From Thinopyrum elongatum (taxonomy: Eukaryota; Streptophyta; Magnoliopsida; Poales; Poaceae): a stretch of 64,000 nucleotides of DNA. The position numbers and the translations under genes are program-made. Below the pieces are notes generated by a model. That model was given only the letters and a program-made list of their open reading frames with translations, was not told where the DNA came from and did not search any database. This document shows positions 36,471 through 49,006 of the stretch, piece by piece. The DNA is taken from NCBI GenBank assembly GCA_011799875.1, contig CM022303.1:553014793-553078792 (forward strand). Direction: 5' to 3'. Position 1 is the stretch's first letter. The number at the start of each line of letters is the position of its first letter.

Positions 36471-39400
36471 ATGGCCAGATCTGGTGCAGGAGGCAAGTGG
36501 GAGGCCTCTATCGTCACCAACGACGACATCGAGGACTTGAAGTGCGCCAGTTACCTCCCGGCCAGAGTCGCTCACCGGGCCCCAGAGGAGGGTCAAGTCA
36601 TCCCTAGGCCTCGACCGGGCAAGAGGGTGGTGTTCATCCCCCACTTCATCCGTGGATTGGGTTTCCCACTCCACCCATTCGTTAGGGGGCTCATGTTTTT
36701 CTATAGGCTGAATTTCCATGATCTGCCCCCTAACTCCTTCCTCCACATTTCGGCCTTCATCGTCATCTGCGAGGCCTTCTTGCGAGTCCAGCCACACTTC
36801 GGCTTGTGGCTAAAGGTCTTCAACGTCAAGACGAAGATAGTTGACGGCCAACAGGTGGATTGCGGCGGGGCGATGATCAGCAAGCTGGCCCGGGTCGCGT
36901 GGCCGGAGGGCACGTTCATTGAAACTGTCAAAATTTGGCAGAAAGAGTTGTTCTATATCACAGAACGACAGGACGTGGCCTGGACGGCGGCTCCCGAATT
37001 CAGATCTGGACCCCCGACGAGGCTAACCTCTTGGACCAAGAAAAGTCTTGACTGGGGTCCACCGTGGATGTGGAGGCGCTACAGAAGCGCGTCTCCAACA
37101 TGATAAAGGCTGGCGCCCAGCTGACCAACGTGGTTCAGGTGATGCTCTATCGCCGCCTCCTCCCCTGCCAACAAAGGGCCACCCCAATGTGGTCTTACAA
37201 GCTCACGGACCCAGCCACCATACAGTACTTCTACGACACCACCCATGACAAGATGTGGAAGGTGTTGTCCAAATCTCAAAAGGCATGGCCGGCCAAGAAG
37301 GAGGACATCGGTCTCGATGCCGCACACCCCCCAAAGGAGGTAGCAGGATTTTTATTCGTTCTATGCTCAGATATTGTTTTTTAGGAGATCTAATCCCCGC
37401 TTTCTTACTCCCACAGGGTTGGCTCGAGAAGGCCAAGAAAATCGACAGTCCGGCCCCGTTGCCCGAAGACCCTCGGTCGGCTCTGCTAGAGGAGATGCTG
37501 ACCGTGGCACCATACAAGGCGCCAGAGAAGAAGGGGAAGAAGAAGAAGGAGGTGCCGGAGGCCAGGGAAGGTCTCCGCCCAAGGAAGCCTCCGGGCAGCA
37601 AGTCCGGAGAGACCCAGACCCCCTCAGCCCAAGAAGGGGAACAGGAAGATGACGAGGAGGAGGGCAGCTCCTCCCGTTCAAAGAAGAGGGCGGCGTCGGA
37701 TGATGCCGAGGAGGAGCAGCCTCCTCATGCCCCGAAGAAGCAACGCAGGCCCAAACTAATCCTGCCTGACGACAGCTCGGACTCCGATAAGGAGTCTGTG
37801 GTGTCCGAAGAGGTCTCGGAGAGGAACCCCAGGGTCAAGCCCCCTGCCGAGAGGTATTGAGCTCGAATGCTATTTTAAGTGTTTACTTTAATATTCTATT
37901 GTTGACGGCATGATTGCCTTTTGAGTTGTAGTCCACCGCGCGCTCACCCAGCCGATGAGACCTTAGAGGGGACTTCTCCGCCAGCCGAACTGGCAGAGAG
38001 CGGGTCTGTGTCGCGCTCCATGCCTTCTCCTGTCGTCGAGGAGACCGGGGAGGTGCTGTCCCGAAGGACCCCTCCCAGCCCGAACGCGGGAGGCGGTGAC
38101 GAGATTATGGCCGAGGCTAACACCTCAGCCCCAGAAGACCAGGAGGAGGAATCCCTCCTACAGAACAAAGAGGGGGAGCTCGGTCAATCCAAGCCCTCCA
38201 AGAAGACGGCCTCGGAGCCTCCAAGGCCCCCGGAGGCGTCAATTCCGCCTTCCACTGAATGGGGAGCTGGGGCCCCACTGCCCGTGCCGAACACCAATGA
38301 TCCGGGTGCAGCAGGGTGGCTGGACGCGATGGAGGAGGTGGTGAACAACTGCTCCGTCGTTGAAGAACATCGCGCCCTGATGGGCGTGGTTTTGCAGAGT
38401 ATTCGGTCCATTAATAGCCGACTGAAGGAAGCCTTCAGCGGCCTCCTTAAGGACTTTGAGGTAGGCCATGTAATGTTCTTTCCACAAAGCAGATGTTTAA
38501 ACAAAGTTATACACCCCTTGCATATAGCAGCCCCCCGAGACTTTGTCAGGTTTGGAAAAACCTGGCAGAGTCTCGAAAAATCATGAAATCGGGAGTCTGA
38601 ACTATGTGAGTTTTTGTGTGATTGCAGGCCTCATCTCTTGCGGTGGCTGCTAATGCCGTGGCGCTTGATGAGATGAATCAAAAGCTCAGGAGCTCTGATG
38701 AAGAGCTCGACCTCGTCAACAAACGGTTTGACGAGGCGCAAGGTGAGTCCGGTCGAGATTTTACATTTCTTTCCTTTATTAAGGTGTTCTGGATTAGCCC
38801 TAAGCAAAAAGGTGCTTAATTATGTTTGCAGCTGCCGCCGCGGAGATTGAGGGCCTTAGGGCCGAACTGAAGAAGGCCAAGAAGGCGGCGGCCGCCAAAC
38901 TCAAGACGGTGAAAACCGTCAGTGAGAAGCACGAGGCCAGAGTGGCTGAAGTGCAGCAAGAGCTCAAGGATGCCATCACTAAATGTGAGGACCTTGAGCA
39001 GAAGAATAAGGATCAAACTACTGAGCTGTCCAAGATAGGGTAGGAGATCCGGGAGGCAAGGACGGAGGTGCGAAGCACCCGGGAGGAGCTCCGCCAAGTG
39101 AAGCAAATTGCAGATGGTAAGCCTTACTTACTACAAAGCATCTTTGGTGGTCAGAAGTTCGTGTTACTCACACAAGTCTGGCGTTCTTCATGCGCATTTG
39201 CAGAGCTCCCGAGGAGTGCGGTGGATGCTGCAAGGCACTATGCAGCTCAGGAGGGTGATGCTGAACACAGACTATTCTGGGCGTAGTTTCAAGCGCCCGA
39301 ACATCCTCCCCTCCTTAGCAACTAGATGAAGCAGGTGATGGAGCTGCATCGGATGGCTGAGCCAGCCATGAAGGATCTCTATGTCCGGCTATGGCATACA

Positions 39401-39658
39401 GAGCCCATTCCGAGCAGCTACTTTGGCCTGGTGCAGAAGCTGCACGACGCATCCTCCCTGGTTGACGCTGTGAAGCGCTTCACCTGCATCGAAGGGGCGC
39501 GGATGGCCTCCACGAGGACCATGGTGCACTGGCCGAAGATCAAGCCAGTTGAGATGGCCACCAGTCCCCCCGCCCGTTGGAAAGGAGCATTGCCGTCCCG
39601 AGAAGTATTTCTCCATTATTATGGATGGTGCTCGGGTGATAGAGGACCAGTGTCCTAA
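36471..39658 (+). pseudogene. Antisense ORF of the Tat element (putative gypsy-type transposon protein family)
   Basis: ATG 36471 opens MARSGAGGKWEASIVTNDD. The region FIPHFIRGLGFPLHPFVRGL and INHFRLQPH-like text (here LRVQPHFGLWLKVF) marks the plant family known as Putative gypsy type transposon (Pfam PF04195, from memory). Exons appear at 36471-37372, about 37417-37858, 37931-38460, 38627-38741, 38830-39116 and 39204-39658. The later exons are acidic, then coiled-coil (DEMNQKLRSSDEELDLVNKR; LRAELKKAKKAAAAKLKTV). A frameshift near 37015 and a TAG near 39040 break it. Such antisense genes are known passengers of Tat retrotransposons; their function is unknown. Confidence 0.7.
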
Positions 39659-40756
39659 AGATGTAATCCTTGAGTGAACTTATCATGTAATGACAATTAG
39701 CCCTTTTGCTTAATGCGGTCTTTTGTATGGTTTATCATATTGTTTTAGTTTTATTTTGACTCCTGTATGGCTGTTTTGAATCTTAAAGTTGCCAGTCATC
39801 GGCTTCAGCCCCCATGTAGATGATACGAGGGGTGTTCGGCCCTCTGGACTTTGACCCTTAGCCGATGTCTCGGTGCCCAGAGGCGGTAGTATGTGAGGGG
39901 AACAAGGCAATCGGACTATGTGGCTTTATTCCCTTCACTTAGCCATAGGAGCTTGACTGCGGGGGCTAGTAACTAGCCCCCAGTGTTTTGTGATATTCGG
40001 TAGAGCCCATGCATAAGCCTTTTATCACCTGGTTTGTTCAAGGACAGACCCTTCATGTAACATGGAGTAATCGCCATTGATTTTTAGTTTTATACTTGTC
40101 ATCGGGCCGCCAACCAGTTCTCGCATATAATGACAGTCAGCTTTCGGCTTTCTCCACTAAGGCACTTAACTAGACTAGCCGGAAGTGCAATCATAGTGGT
40201 TCTCCCTTTACCTCCTTAGCCGGATGGGCGGAACATAATAAGGCAAGCACAGGAGCCGGGCAACCCAACTATAGACCCAAGACATAATTCGGAACCGATG
40301 CATATAATGCAATACCCGAGACGCCGAACACGTGAAGAAAGAATAGTGCCAGACTTGTGGCATAGGGCGAGTATTATGGTCGAGCCCCCGGTCTATTACC
40401 CGATAGTTGCCATGAGGAAAAATTGTGCTGAACTTGCTTATAGTGGTGTCGAAGAGCAAAAGAAAGGTGAAATAAAAAGGTGCGAGGGGACCATAAAGAG
40501 TGGTCTTTATTTCAAACAAGCTCATGATGTCTATCCGTACAATTCAAACTACCAAAACATCTATCACAGGCACTTTATAAAAAAAGGAAAAGTTTTACAG
40601 ATGAAAGGTTTACATAAGGCCTTGAAGCGTGGGTTGATATCCCTACTGTGCCCTGCTGCACGTCTGCGCCTTTACTTCTGGTGGGGAAGGGACTCCGTAG
40701 AGGGGTTGAGGGTCGGCTGATGGGCCCTTGATTAGGAGCCATGAGAGGTCGCCGAG
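39659..40756. other. Noncoding region between antisense ORF and protease
   Basis: A full Tat element would carry RT, RNase H and integrase here, but nothing of these is recognisable on either strand. GGGGGCTAGTAACTAGCCCC at 39960-39979 is a strong inverted repeat. Confidence 0.5.
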
Positions 40757-43184
40757 CTATTCTAGCTTAATGCCATATCGGTCTGTAGTTGTACCTCTTC
40801 GACGTTCGAAGACGTGTATAACCATAGTTCGGTTGAACCGAACACTTGGTATTTGATTTGGTCCCCCCAGCAGCCCATGGTATTTTAAGTGCGAAGTTGT
40901 GCTGACGAGGCACATAATGTGTGAATTGGGTGGGTATGCTATGGGGGGCGTATCCCTATTTACGCGAAACATAGGGATGTTCCTCAAATGGAGATAGAGC
41001 TTAGGCCCATTTCCATGCTTCCCGTGCCTTGATGGCGGGCTGGTAATGGGCCCCTCGATATTGGTTTGGACTTCGGCCGCTAGGGCCGCTGTATGTTCTT
41101 CAGCCCAGAGTGAGCATTTCGTATTACCATTGACTGTAATGATGCCCTTAGGTCCGGACATCTTTAGCTTTAAGTATGCGTAATGTGGGACAGCGTTGAA
41201 ATGAGCGAACGCCGTCCGGCCCAGGAGCGCGTGATAACCACTGCGGAAGGGGACAATGTCGAAGATTAAGTCATCGCTGCGGAAGTTGTCCGGTGAGCCG
41301 AACACCACTTCCAAAGTCAAGGTGCCCGAGCAGCGGGCCTCCACACCCGGGATTACCCCCTTAAATGTGGTGTTACTAGGCTCGATCCTTGACTGGTCAA
41401 TGCCCATTTTCCTCACTATATCTGCATACATCAGATTTAGGCTACTGCCCCATCCATGAGGACTCTAGTGAGGTTATACCCATCGATAATGGGGTCGAGG
41501 ACCAGGGCCGCCGACCCTCCATGACGGATACTGGTCGGATGGTCTCTGCGGTCGAAGGTGATAGGGCGTGCCGACCATGGGTTAAATTTCGGGGCTACAG
41601 GTTCTATGGCGTAGACATCCCGAAGTGCGTGTTTCCGCTCCTTCTTGGGTATATGGGTGGCGTAGATCATATCCACCGTCTTTACCTCGGGAGGGATTTT
41701 TTTTGGCCTCCATTGTTCGGCCTGCGAGGTTCCTCATCGTCCTTGCTGTGGGGGCTTTTGCCTGTGTCCTCGGTTGTGATCTTGTCGGCCTGTTTGATTA
41801 CCCAACAGTTGTGGTTGGTGTGGTTGGCCGGCTTATCAGACGTGCCATGGATCTGGAAGGGTCTATCCAGGATTGTGTCCAACTTGGTGGGTCCGTCCTG
41901 GTTCCCCTTAGAGGGTTTCTTCCGTGGTCCTGTTTTGGAGTTGCGGAATCCGGCATTCATTGCGTGTCTTCGGCTTCGCCGCCGTTATGGCAACGCTTGT
42001 TTCTATTGCGCCGTGGTTTTCCATTACCGTCCCGGACTTCTGAGGTGCCGGGGTCTTCTGGGTTGGTGCTTCTACGAGCCAACCAACTATCTTCCCCCAT
42101 GCAAAAGCGGGTCATGAGAGAGGTGAGTGCTGACATCGTCTTCGGCTTATCCTGGCCAGCTGGCGGGCTAACCATTCATCCCGAATACTGTGCCTGAATG
42201 CGGCTATTGCTTCTGCATCCGGACAGTCGACGATCTGATTCTTTTTGGTCAAAAACCGATTCCAGAATTGCCGCGCTGATTCTCTAGGCTGTTGGACCAC
42301 GTGGCTCAGGTCATCGGCATCTAGAGTCCGGAGGTAAGTGCCTTGAAGTTAGCTCGGAAAGCATCCTCGAGCTCTTCCCAACTCCCTATAGAGATTTCGG
42401 GAAGGCTATTTAGCCAATGCCTGGCTGGTCCTTTGAGCTTTAATGGCAAATACTTTATGGCGTGGAGGTCGTCTCCTCAAGCCATATGAATCTGGAGAAG
42501 GAAGTCTTCGATCCACACGGCTGGGTCTGTAGTCCCGTCGTATTGTTCGATGTTTACGGGTTTGAACCTTTCGGGGAACTGATGCCGCATTACCTCGTCA
42601 GTAAAGCACATCGGGTGAGCGGCGCCCCTAACCCAGGCTACGTCACGCCGTAGATCGGTGGTCGTATCGGCCCGGTGTTGCTCCCGAATTCTATTGTTTC
42701 GGTCGCGCCATGATTGGTATCCGTCCCGTCTAGCCGGGGCGTAATCCCGAGATCCATAAATGGATCGTGTCTGCCCTGCTCTAATGACGAGGTCATGACG
42801 GAGATCGTATTGGTATTCTGGCTATGCCGCCTCCTTGCCTTTACGGCGAGGGGGAGAAGGTGGGTATTCGGCCTCTCCAGCCGGCCTGTCCCTTCCTTGA
42901 GGGGGGCGGTCGGGCTGGTCTGCCTCTGTGTATCTTGGTGGTGCGGGCGCAAGGGCCTCGTTGTCGAATTGTGGCAGCGGCTTCCGCTTTGGGTAGCTTT
43001 TAGTCTGCTGTTGGTAGCCGTACCCTTCTTTGGCTACTAGGACTTTTGTCCATCTATCATTGAAGGTATTTTGTTCAACCTTCAGCTGCTTCTTCTTCTT
43101 CAGGCTATGTGCTATGGCTATGAGTTGCTGCTTGAACCGCTCCTGGTCCAATGGATCTTCTCTAACGATGAAATCTTCAGCTCC
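40757..43184 (-). pseudogene. Tat-type gag C-terminal part and protease
   Basis: Minus-strand reading starts at the insertion point with EDFIVREDPLDQERFKQQL. It passes capsid text (HPMCFTDEVMRHQFPERFKP; YDGTTDPAVW; LKLKGPARHWLNSLPEIS) near 42600-42380, QIVDCPDAEAIAAFRHSIRD near 42230, and KPRRNRNKRCHN. The protease then shows ALVLDPIIDGYNLTRVLMDG. A one-base loss near 41448 destroys the DGGSS-type active site and shifts the frame into LMYADIVRKMGID-like text, which continues to 40757 (VFGSPDNFRSDDLIFDIVPF; SGYHALLGRTAFAHFNAVPH). Several further stops occur near 42100-42500. Confidence 0.8.
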
Positions 43185-43959
43185 TGTGGCACCCCGATAG
43201 AGGACCGACGCACGCCAGCCCCAGGATAAGACCTGGCGCACGTTAAAGACATGATACAGCAATTCCAGGCATAAAATGGCTTTATTATATGAAATGGAGT
43301 ATTACAATACTGTTGCTTACAACAATATTACATGGCTCCAAGGCTAACTAAAATGGCAGCGGAGGTCTTGGTTCAGTGGCAACGACGTCTCTGGCTGGGC
43401 TCCACAACTCACAGGACTGGCTGGGTGTCGGGACCGGATTTCCAGGATATTAACTTCCCAGTAAATGGCCCTTGTGCTCACCAGCCCCAGGATTACTGTT
43501 AGCTGATGAGACACCAACTTGATACAGAAATTCCAAGCAAAATACAAAATATGAAGTACAAGACCATTCTGGCCTATGAGTACAACAAATGGTTTCTAGT
43601 GGTTGATGGCGGAAGCGGTTTGCGGATCATCAGCGTTTATGGACTCCATTTCCCACAGGAATAGCTGACCTGGATAACTCCTATCTTCGCGAGGCTGCTA
43701 TCATCATTGCCTAGGTTCCGGGGCTGTCATCGCAGCGCTCCTCTCCAAGCACGAAATCTGGCCAAGACAATAGCCAGGGACAAGCCAGTGAGTACTTTGA
43801 ATGTACTCGCAAACATTATGAACACAGGTATAATATAACAGATGGTAATCATGCTCTGAAATATTCCATGATCACTTCGTCAGTCATGAAAAATAAATTC
43901 ATGACGCACGCAAGCAGGTTATTCATATAAAACATGAATGAGCAATCAGAGAATAAAAA

Positions 43960-44390
43960 TAAAATGCACCGATCGGGTGTCTGAAGCGACGCCTCGAAAG
44001 GATAATAATAAGAAGCATGCCTCAGTCGGGCGTCTGAGCGACTTCACATAAAGGGCTTGTAAAGAAAATTAAATAATCAGCATGCCACAGTCGGGCGTCT
44101 TAGCGACACCACATAAAGGGCTTATAAAGAAATGAAAAGCAGGCATGCCACAGTCGGGCATCTCAGCGACACCACATAAAGGGCTTATACAGAAATAAAA
44201 GGCAAGCATGCCACAGTCGGGCGTCTTAGCGACACCACATAAAGGGCTTATAAATAAAATACATAACAAACATGCCACAGTCGGGCGTCTGAGCGACACC
44301 ACATAAAGGGCTTATAAAGAAAATAAATAACAAACGTGCCTCAGTCGGGCGTCTGAGTGACACCACATAAAGGGCTTATATAGGAATAAA
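43960..44390. repeat. Tandem array in the LARD LTR, about 62-64-bp unit
   Basis: About six to seven copies of a unit containing GCCACAGTCGGGCGTCTGAG and CACCACATAAAGGGCTTATA. The other LTR has the homologous array at about 51666-52097 with the same copy number. The short frames running through it are repeat artefacts. Confidence 0.9.
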
Positions 44391-46280
44391 CACAGTGAAT
44401 ATCCAGGAGGTAGAACCGTCCCAGGGATACTCAATAATTCAAATAATACAAATGGTTAGTCCATAATAATCATAATCATCATATGTCACATGTCATGATC
44501 AATGTTCCAGTTTAACAGTTTTTCCTCCGAAGACCGACACTAAGACCGACACTTGACCCATCCCAGACTGTAGTCCTTAACCATGGACACGGCTATTCGA
44601 ATAGATATAATCTCTGCAGAGGGTGTACTCTTTACCCATGAGTAATGGATTCCTTTAGTCCATCGGGACTAATTCCATTTACGGTCTTTTACTTGAAAAC
44701 ACACCTGACCCGCACACACCAGCTTAACTTACCGGTGTCTGGAATCACCCACGACACCTGTTAAGCAAAACTCTAAGTGGGGAGGCTACAACCTCAACTA
44801 GCATGGGATCACAAATTTATAACGCGCGCAAACTAGGGGAGCTACCCCCTCGGCTCCAACCGAAAACACCCATGCCCCCGGACCAGGTGGCATGTCTACC
44901 GGATGCAGCCGGTATCTTCCACCATGGCCTCTCTGTACGGTGTGTGCTAAGAAAGGGGTTCACAACTTACTGAACCGTACCCTACCTAAGGTAGGGACAA
45001 GTGGTAGCACGAAGCAAGTATGGGGGTTACTGGCACAAGACTCGATCTATGGTCGACTCAGGAGGTTAAAGTATTCCCTGCATGATTAGCATAACAAATA
45101 TATTTCACCCAACAGACAGAATCACCACTCATCATACCTCACCATGCCTCACTGAATATACCCGTCTCAGCGAAATATCAGTGACAAGCTCGTGTCCACC
45201 CAAGATAGAGACTTTCCCGGATTCCGTCCGGTAGGCGTGAAAGGCATACGAGGGTGATTACTATCACAAGTATATCAATTCCAACAACAAGGAATTTCCA
45301 TCATGCACACAGGGACATGATCATAACATCACATGAAATAATGCATGTTCCAATCAGCTCGGTGTTGTAGCTATATCAAAACAACACACGGCAAATATTA
45401 TACTAGGGTTCAGAATGCTTGCCTTTAGTGTGTGGAGAGGTAGGGTGCACCACAAAACTTTTGAAGGTTGCTTCCCTCTCCATTTCCTAATTTTGAAAAA
45501 AAATTCAAATCAACACATAGTTTCAAAACAGTACAAAAAAGTTGTTCGGAAAATTTTCAAATAAATATGAAAATAAACTAGATGGAATTTGAGAGACAAC
45601 AGAAAAAGAATCAAGTCAAATGGAGTTGTGGTTTAGAAACTAGAGCCAGTCAAAATTCAGGTCAAAATCTGGTTTTTAAATAAAAACAGAAAAGAAAAAG
45701 ATTCGGACCGAATACGCTTTCGAGAGGAGAAGACGTACTCTGGGGTTTTACGCCTCCACTTAACAGCAGTGGGCGAGGCGATGAGTCACTGACGGTGGGC
45801 CCATGGGTCCACCGGTCAGGTTTGACTGGTCACACCGGCCGTCTTCCTCCTCTGACCGAAGGGAGGCGGGGCTCCGGCGATTGCCGCCGACGAACGGCGG
45901 CTCCCCACGGGATTCTGAGTGCGGGGATGGATCCGTCGATTCAGGGCGGTCCTCCCAGTAGTCGCTATGGACGACGGGGTGGACGGGGTGGTCAATGGCA
46001 CTGTCTCCGGCGGACGGCGGTGTCGGACAGAAGGGGACTTTCCCCTACGGTGGTCCTCTGGTGAAATTGACGCGCGGGGTTGGTAGCCAGGGTCGAGGAC
46101 GACCTACTGGAGGGTAGAGCAGAGAGGGGATACTCTGGTCTGCGTCGAAATTGACTGAAGGGCGGCGGCGAGTGTCTCGGCCGGAGGCGACAAAGATGGC
46201 AACTTCCGGTCAATTGGCTATCCCAGAGGGATCTCGAGGGTTAGGGGAGGGCTCGTGCCTCGGTTGGGGGCTTGGGGACT

Positions 46281-46290
46281 CCTATTTATA
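46281..46290 (-). promoter_or_regulatory. LTR TATA box (LARD 3' LTR copy)
   Basis: TATAAATAGG on the minus strand lies in a GC-rich setting, with the homologous box at 53988-53997 in the 5' LTR. It is the likely core promoter of the LARD transcript. Confidence 0.6.
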
Positions 46291-47743
46291 GCATGGCTAG
46301 GTCGTTTCCGCGGCTCCGAGGATAAGAACGGCGGCGGCCGAGGATAAGATCGGCGAACCGCCTTGCTGTAGCTTGCAGCGCGACGTGTCGAGGCTGGGGA
46401 TGGCGGCAGAAGCTAGCTGACGGGCGGGCACTGCTCCAGGGGCGAGCTGGCGAGCGAGAGTGGCTCGGGCGGCGCCGTCCATGGTAGAGGCGTGCTGCGG
46501 ACGTCGGCGTGCCGCCAAGGGAGCTCTGACGGCGGCGCTGTAGGGTGCCAGGGGTGGCTTGGATGGTTCTGATGAGCGGATAAGGACGAGGCGCGGCCCT
46601 GCAGGCGAGCAAAGGCCAAGGGCAGGATGCGGCGGCTCGGTTGCGCGCGCGTGCAAAACGTGCGCTCTGGGCGCGCCCAGAGCACGCACGTCATGTGCTC
46701 GACGATATGCCAAGGCATGCCAGGAGGCTTGGATGAGGCTACAAATTAACAGGATGGTTAGGGTGCATGCAATAGGACTAATGGACATGGTTGTTGGGTC
46801 AGGGGATCAAGTTCACAAAGTAATCACAAAACTATGCCAAATCTGGCCAGACACACAAGGTGTTCGACAGAATGCCATGGGCATCTAGGCATCTCCTCTG
46901 GTGGCCAAAATCTCCAGATCAGAGTCTCTTTAGATGGTAAAGAGGGTGGCAAGGTTTGTTTGACAAAAGCAAGAACTTCCTAATGCAAGTTTTTGAGAAA
47001 ACCAAATCTGGACAGAAAACATATGCCATTTTTGCATGTGCTTAAAAACTTCTAATGGGTCCAATCTTCTGGACTTAAGGGTTTGGTAGGGTGGACTACA
47101 AGCAGGAAAAATCCCAAGATTAATAGAGCAAAATAAAATATGGTTGCAGTGCAAAACACCAAACTGGACCAGAATGAAGATGAGGATGGTTTGCTCAAAT
47201 TTTCCAAAGAACACCCATGGGTTCTTGCATAGAAATGGGTTATAAACTTCCACTAACATCTCCAATTTTTTATGGGAGTAATAAAGAAATATATAAGTAG
47301 GTTGTAGTGCAAACTACAAACTGAACCGGATTTGAAGACTTGAGGTAGGGCTCAAAATCCCCAAATGACTAAGAGAAGTTTTTGCATAAAAGTGATTTAG
47401 GAACATCACATGTCATCCCCAAATTTTGGTGGAATTAATAAATGAATTAATCAAAGGGTTGTAGTGCAAAAAGGGACTCTAACACTTATGAGTAACCATT
47501 TTAAAAGAAATAAAACTTAGGAAAATAATTATAGAAATAATTCCTCTGATAAGAGAAATGTTTTTGAGAAGGTATACAAGTCCAACAATATTTTTTGAAA
47601 AGTTTCCATTTGTAGGGAAAACTCCACAATTCAGAAGAAGGAGTGATTCTGAAATCAGAAGATAATCCAGAAAATAAAAAAATAATTTCCTGTCAAAATT
47701 TTTTAATAAAAAAATCATGGTTAAATTTTTTTGGGGTGTTACA

Positions 47744-47760
47744 ACACTACCCCCCTTAAG
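47744..47760 (-). other. Polypurine tract of the LARD
   Basis: On the minus strand the sequence before the 3' LTR reads TTAAGGGGGGTAGTGT. This is the tract form seen in Gypsy elements with a TGGTAYCAGAGC-type PBS. Confidence 0.85.
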
Positions 47761-48321
47761 AAAAATATCGTCCTCGAGATTTGCTGAGAATGGTATCAAA
47801 AAAAAATATTTACTCCTATTGTCATGCAATAATAACTCGAAGATTAAATAAACTGCTGAGGCTATAGTGAGAGGGCAGATAATTTGTACAAATACAGTGG
47901 GGTACTGGCGCTGCGTGGAAAAATTCTACGGTTAGGGAAACCGAGAAATTTCTACTATTGGCTAGGGTAAATTTAGAAATAAATTCTAAATTTCTAAATT
48001 TCGCTGGTCATACCCGAGTGCATAGTTCTCTCTAGCTGACAAGTGGACCCGGGGCCCACCGTCAGTATCTTCTTCCTCTTCCGTCTCTCTTCTTCCTTCC
48101 CTCTCTCGCGCGCGTCCGCGCTTTCTCCACCTGCGACACCTAGTGAGTAGGGCACCTAGGCCGTACTGCGGTAGTGCGCGGCGCGCTAGCTGCCGGCGCA
48201 GCGTGCACTCACCTCGCGGGCCAGTGCGCTGGTGGCACTGCTCGCGGATTCGCCTCCGAACACCGGCGATCGAGCGTCGAGCGGCGCTGGTGGACTTCGC
48301 CCACCGTACACCGATCTCGAG

Positions 48322-48329
48322 CTATAAAA
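48322..48329 (+). promoter_or_regulatory. TATA box of the antisense mini-ORF
   Basis: CTATAAAA on the plus strand lies about 100 bp before ATG 48431, within a CT-rich leader typical of plant 5' UTRs. Confidence 0.5.
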
Positions 48330-48430
48330 TGACCGCGGTGCTCCACTCCTCTTCCTCACACCTGGCCTCGCTTCTTCTTCTCCTTCCTACTCCTCCATTG
48401 CTGTCTGCAGGAGCTCGAGACGAGGCTCTA

Positions 48431-48592
48431 ATGGCGGAGGTGATGCTGGATTGGTACCTGATCCTGTTGTGCGGAGGGTTGGCGGCATTGCTGGGGTTCT
48501 CCGGGCTCTTGTGCGCGATGATCCTCGATGATCGTCGTGATGCTGCTGCTCGAGTGTTAGCTCTTCACGGCGGCGGTGATCATGAGGATTAG
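48431..48592 (+). CDS. Antisense mini-ORF with one membrane segment
   Basis: A 53-aa frame, MAEVMLDWYLILLCGGLAAL and onward, has a hydrophobic stretch at about residues 6-30 and a charged Asp/Arg/His tail. It runs opposite to the LARD, is preceded by a TATAAA motif and lies between the purine tract and ORF B. An in-frame extension back to 48143 exists, but the ATG at 48431 with its TATA spacing is preferred. I do not recognise a family. It could be a captured host gene end or a retroelement passenger. Confidence 0.4.
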   Translation: MAEVMLDWYLILLCGGLAALLGFSGLLCAMILDDRRDAAARVLALHGGGDHED

Positions 48593-49006
48593 GTGCTGGT
48601 GTCAGGTGCTAACTGCTGTCAGTGTGCTGAAGGCAATCTGCACTAGAATAATTACCCACAAATTTCTCCCTCAGAAACTGTGGTGTGTTAGTGAGGTGAT
48701 CAGTTAGGTGCAAAATGCGTATGTGGTTTAGTAATTAGTGCCTGTGGTCGAGTGGTAGTGGTTGTGAGCCTGCTGTCGCGGTGCTGCGTGAATTAAAATT
48801 TATGTCGTGGAGAATTAATTGCTGCAATAACTCAAGGGAAATCCCACCTCGGAATTTACCGAGAGCCAAAAATAGTTAATAAAAAATAACAACAGTAAGT
48901 AAATTGCTCACATGAATTGAAACCCAACAATTGATTTATCGCACAAACTTAGGATACAACGCATAAGCTGCAACACATGCTAGGCTATTAAACACAGAAG
49001 TGGCGT

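Larger units (their letters stand above)
43426..47743 (-). repeat. 3' LTR of the LARD
   Basis: Starts TGTCGGGACCGG and ends GGGGTGTTACA on the plus strand. It carries a tandem array at 43960-44390, a minus-strand TATAAATAGG box at 46281-46290 and a GC-rich segment at 45780-46790. Confidence 0.95.

Noticed and set aside
41389..42197. Plus-strand membrane-rich ORF
   Set aside because: It is the shadow of the minus-strand gag-protease coding sequence, which has recognisable motifs throughout.
43960..44390. CRISPR-like array or cysteine-rich repeat protein
   Set aside because: The units are direct tandem repeats without unique spacers in a plant LTR. The translated repeats follow from the array and shift with unit length.
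46286..46788. Minus-strand ORF of 163 aa repeated at 54004-54495
   Set aside because: Both copies are the same LTR segment upstream of the LTR TATA box. Conservation simply reflects LTR identity, and the alternative frames are equally open.
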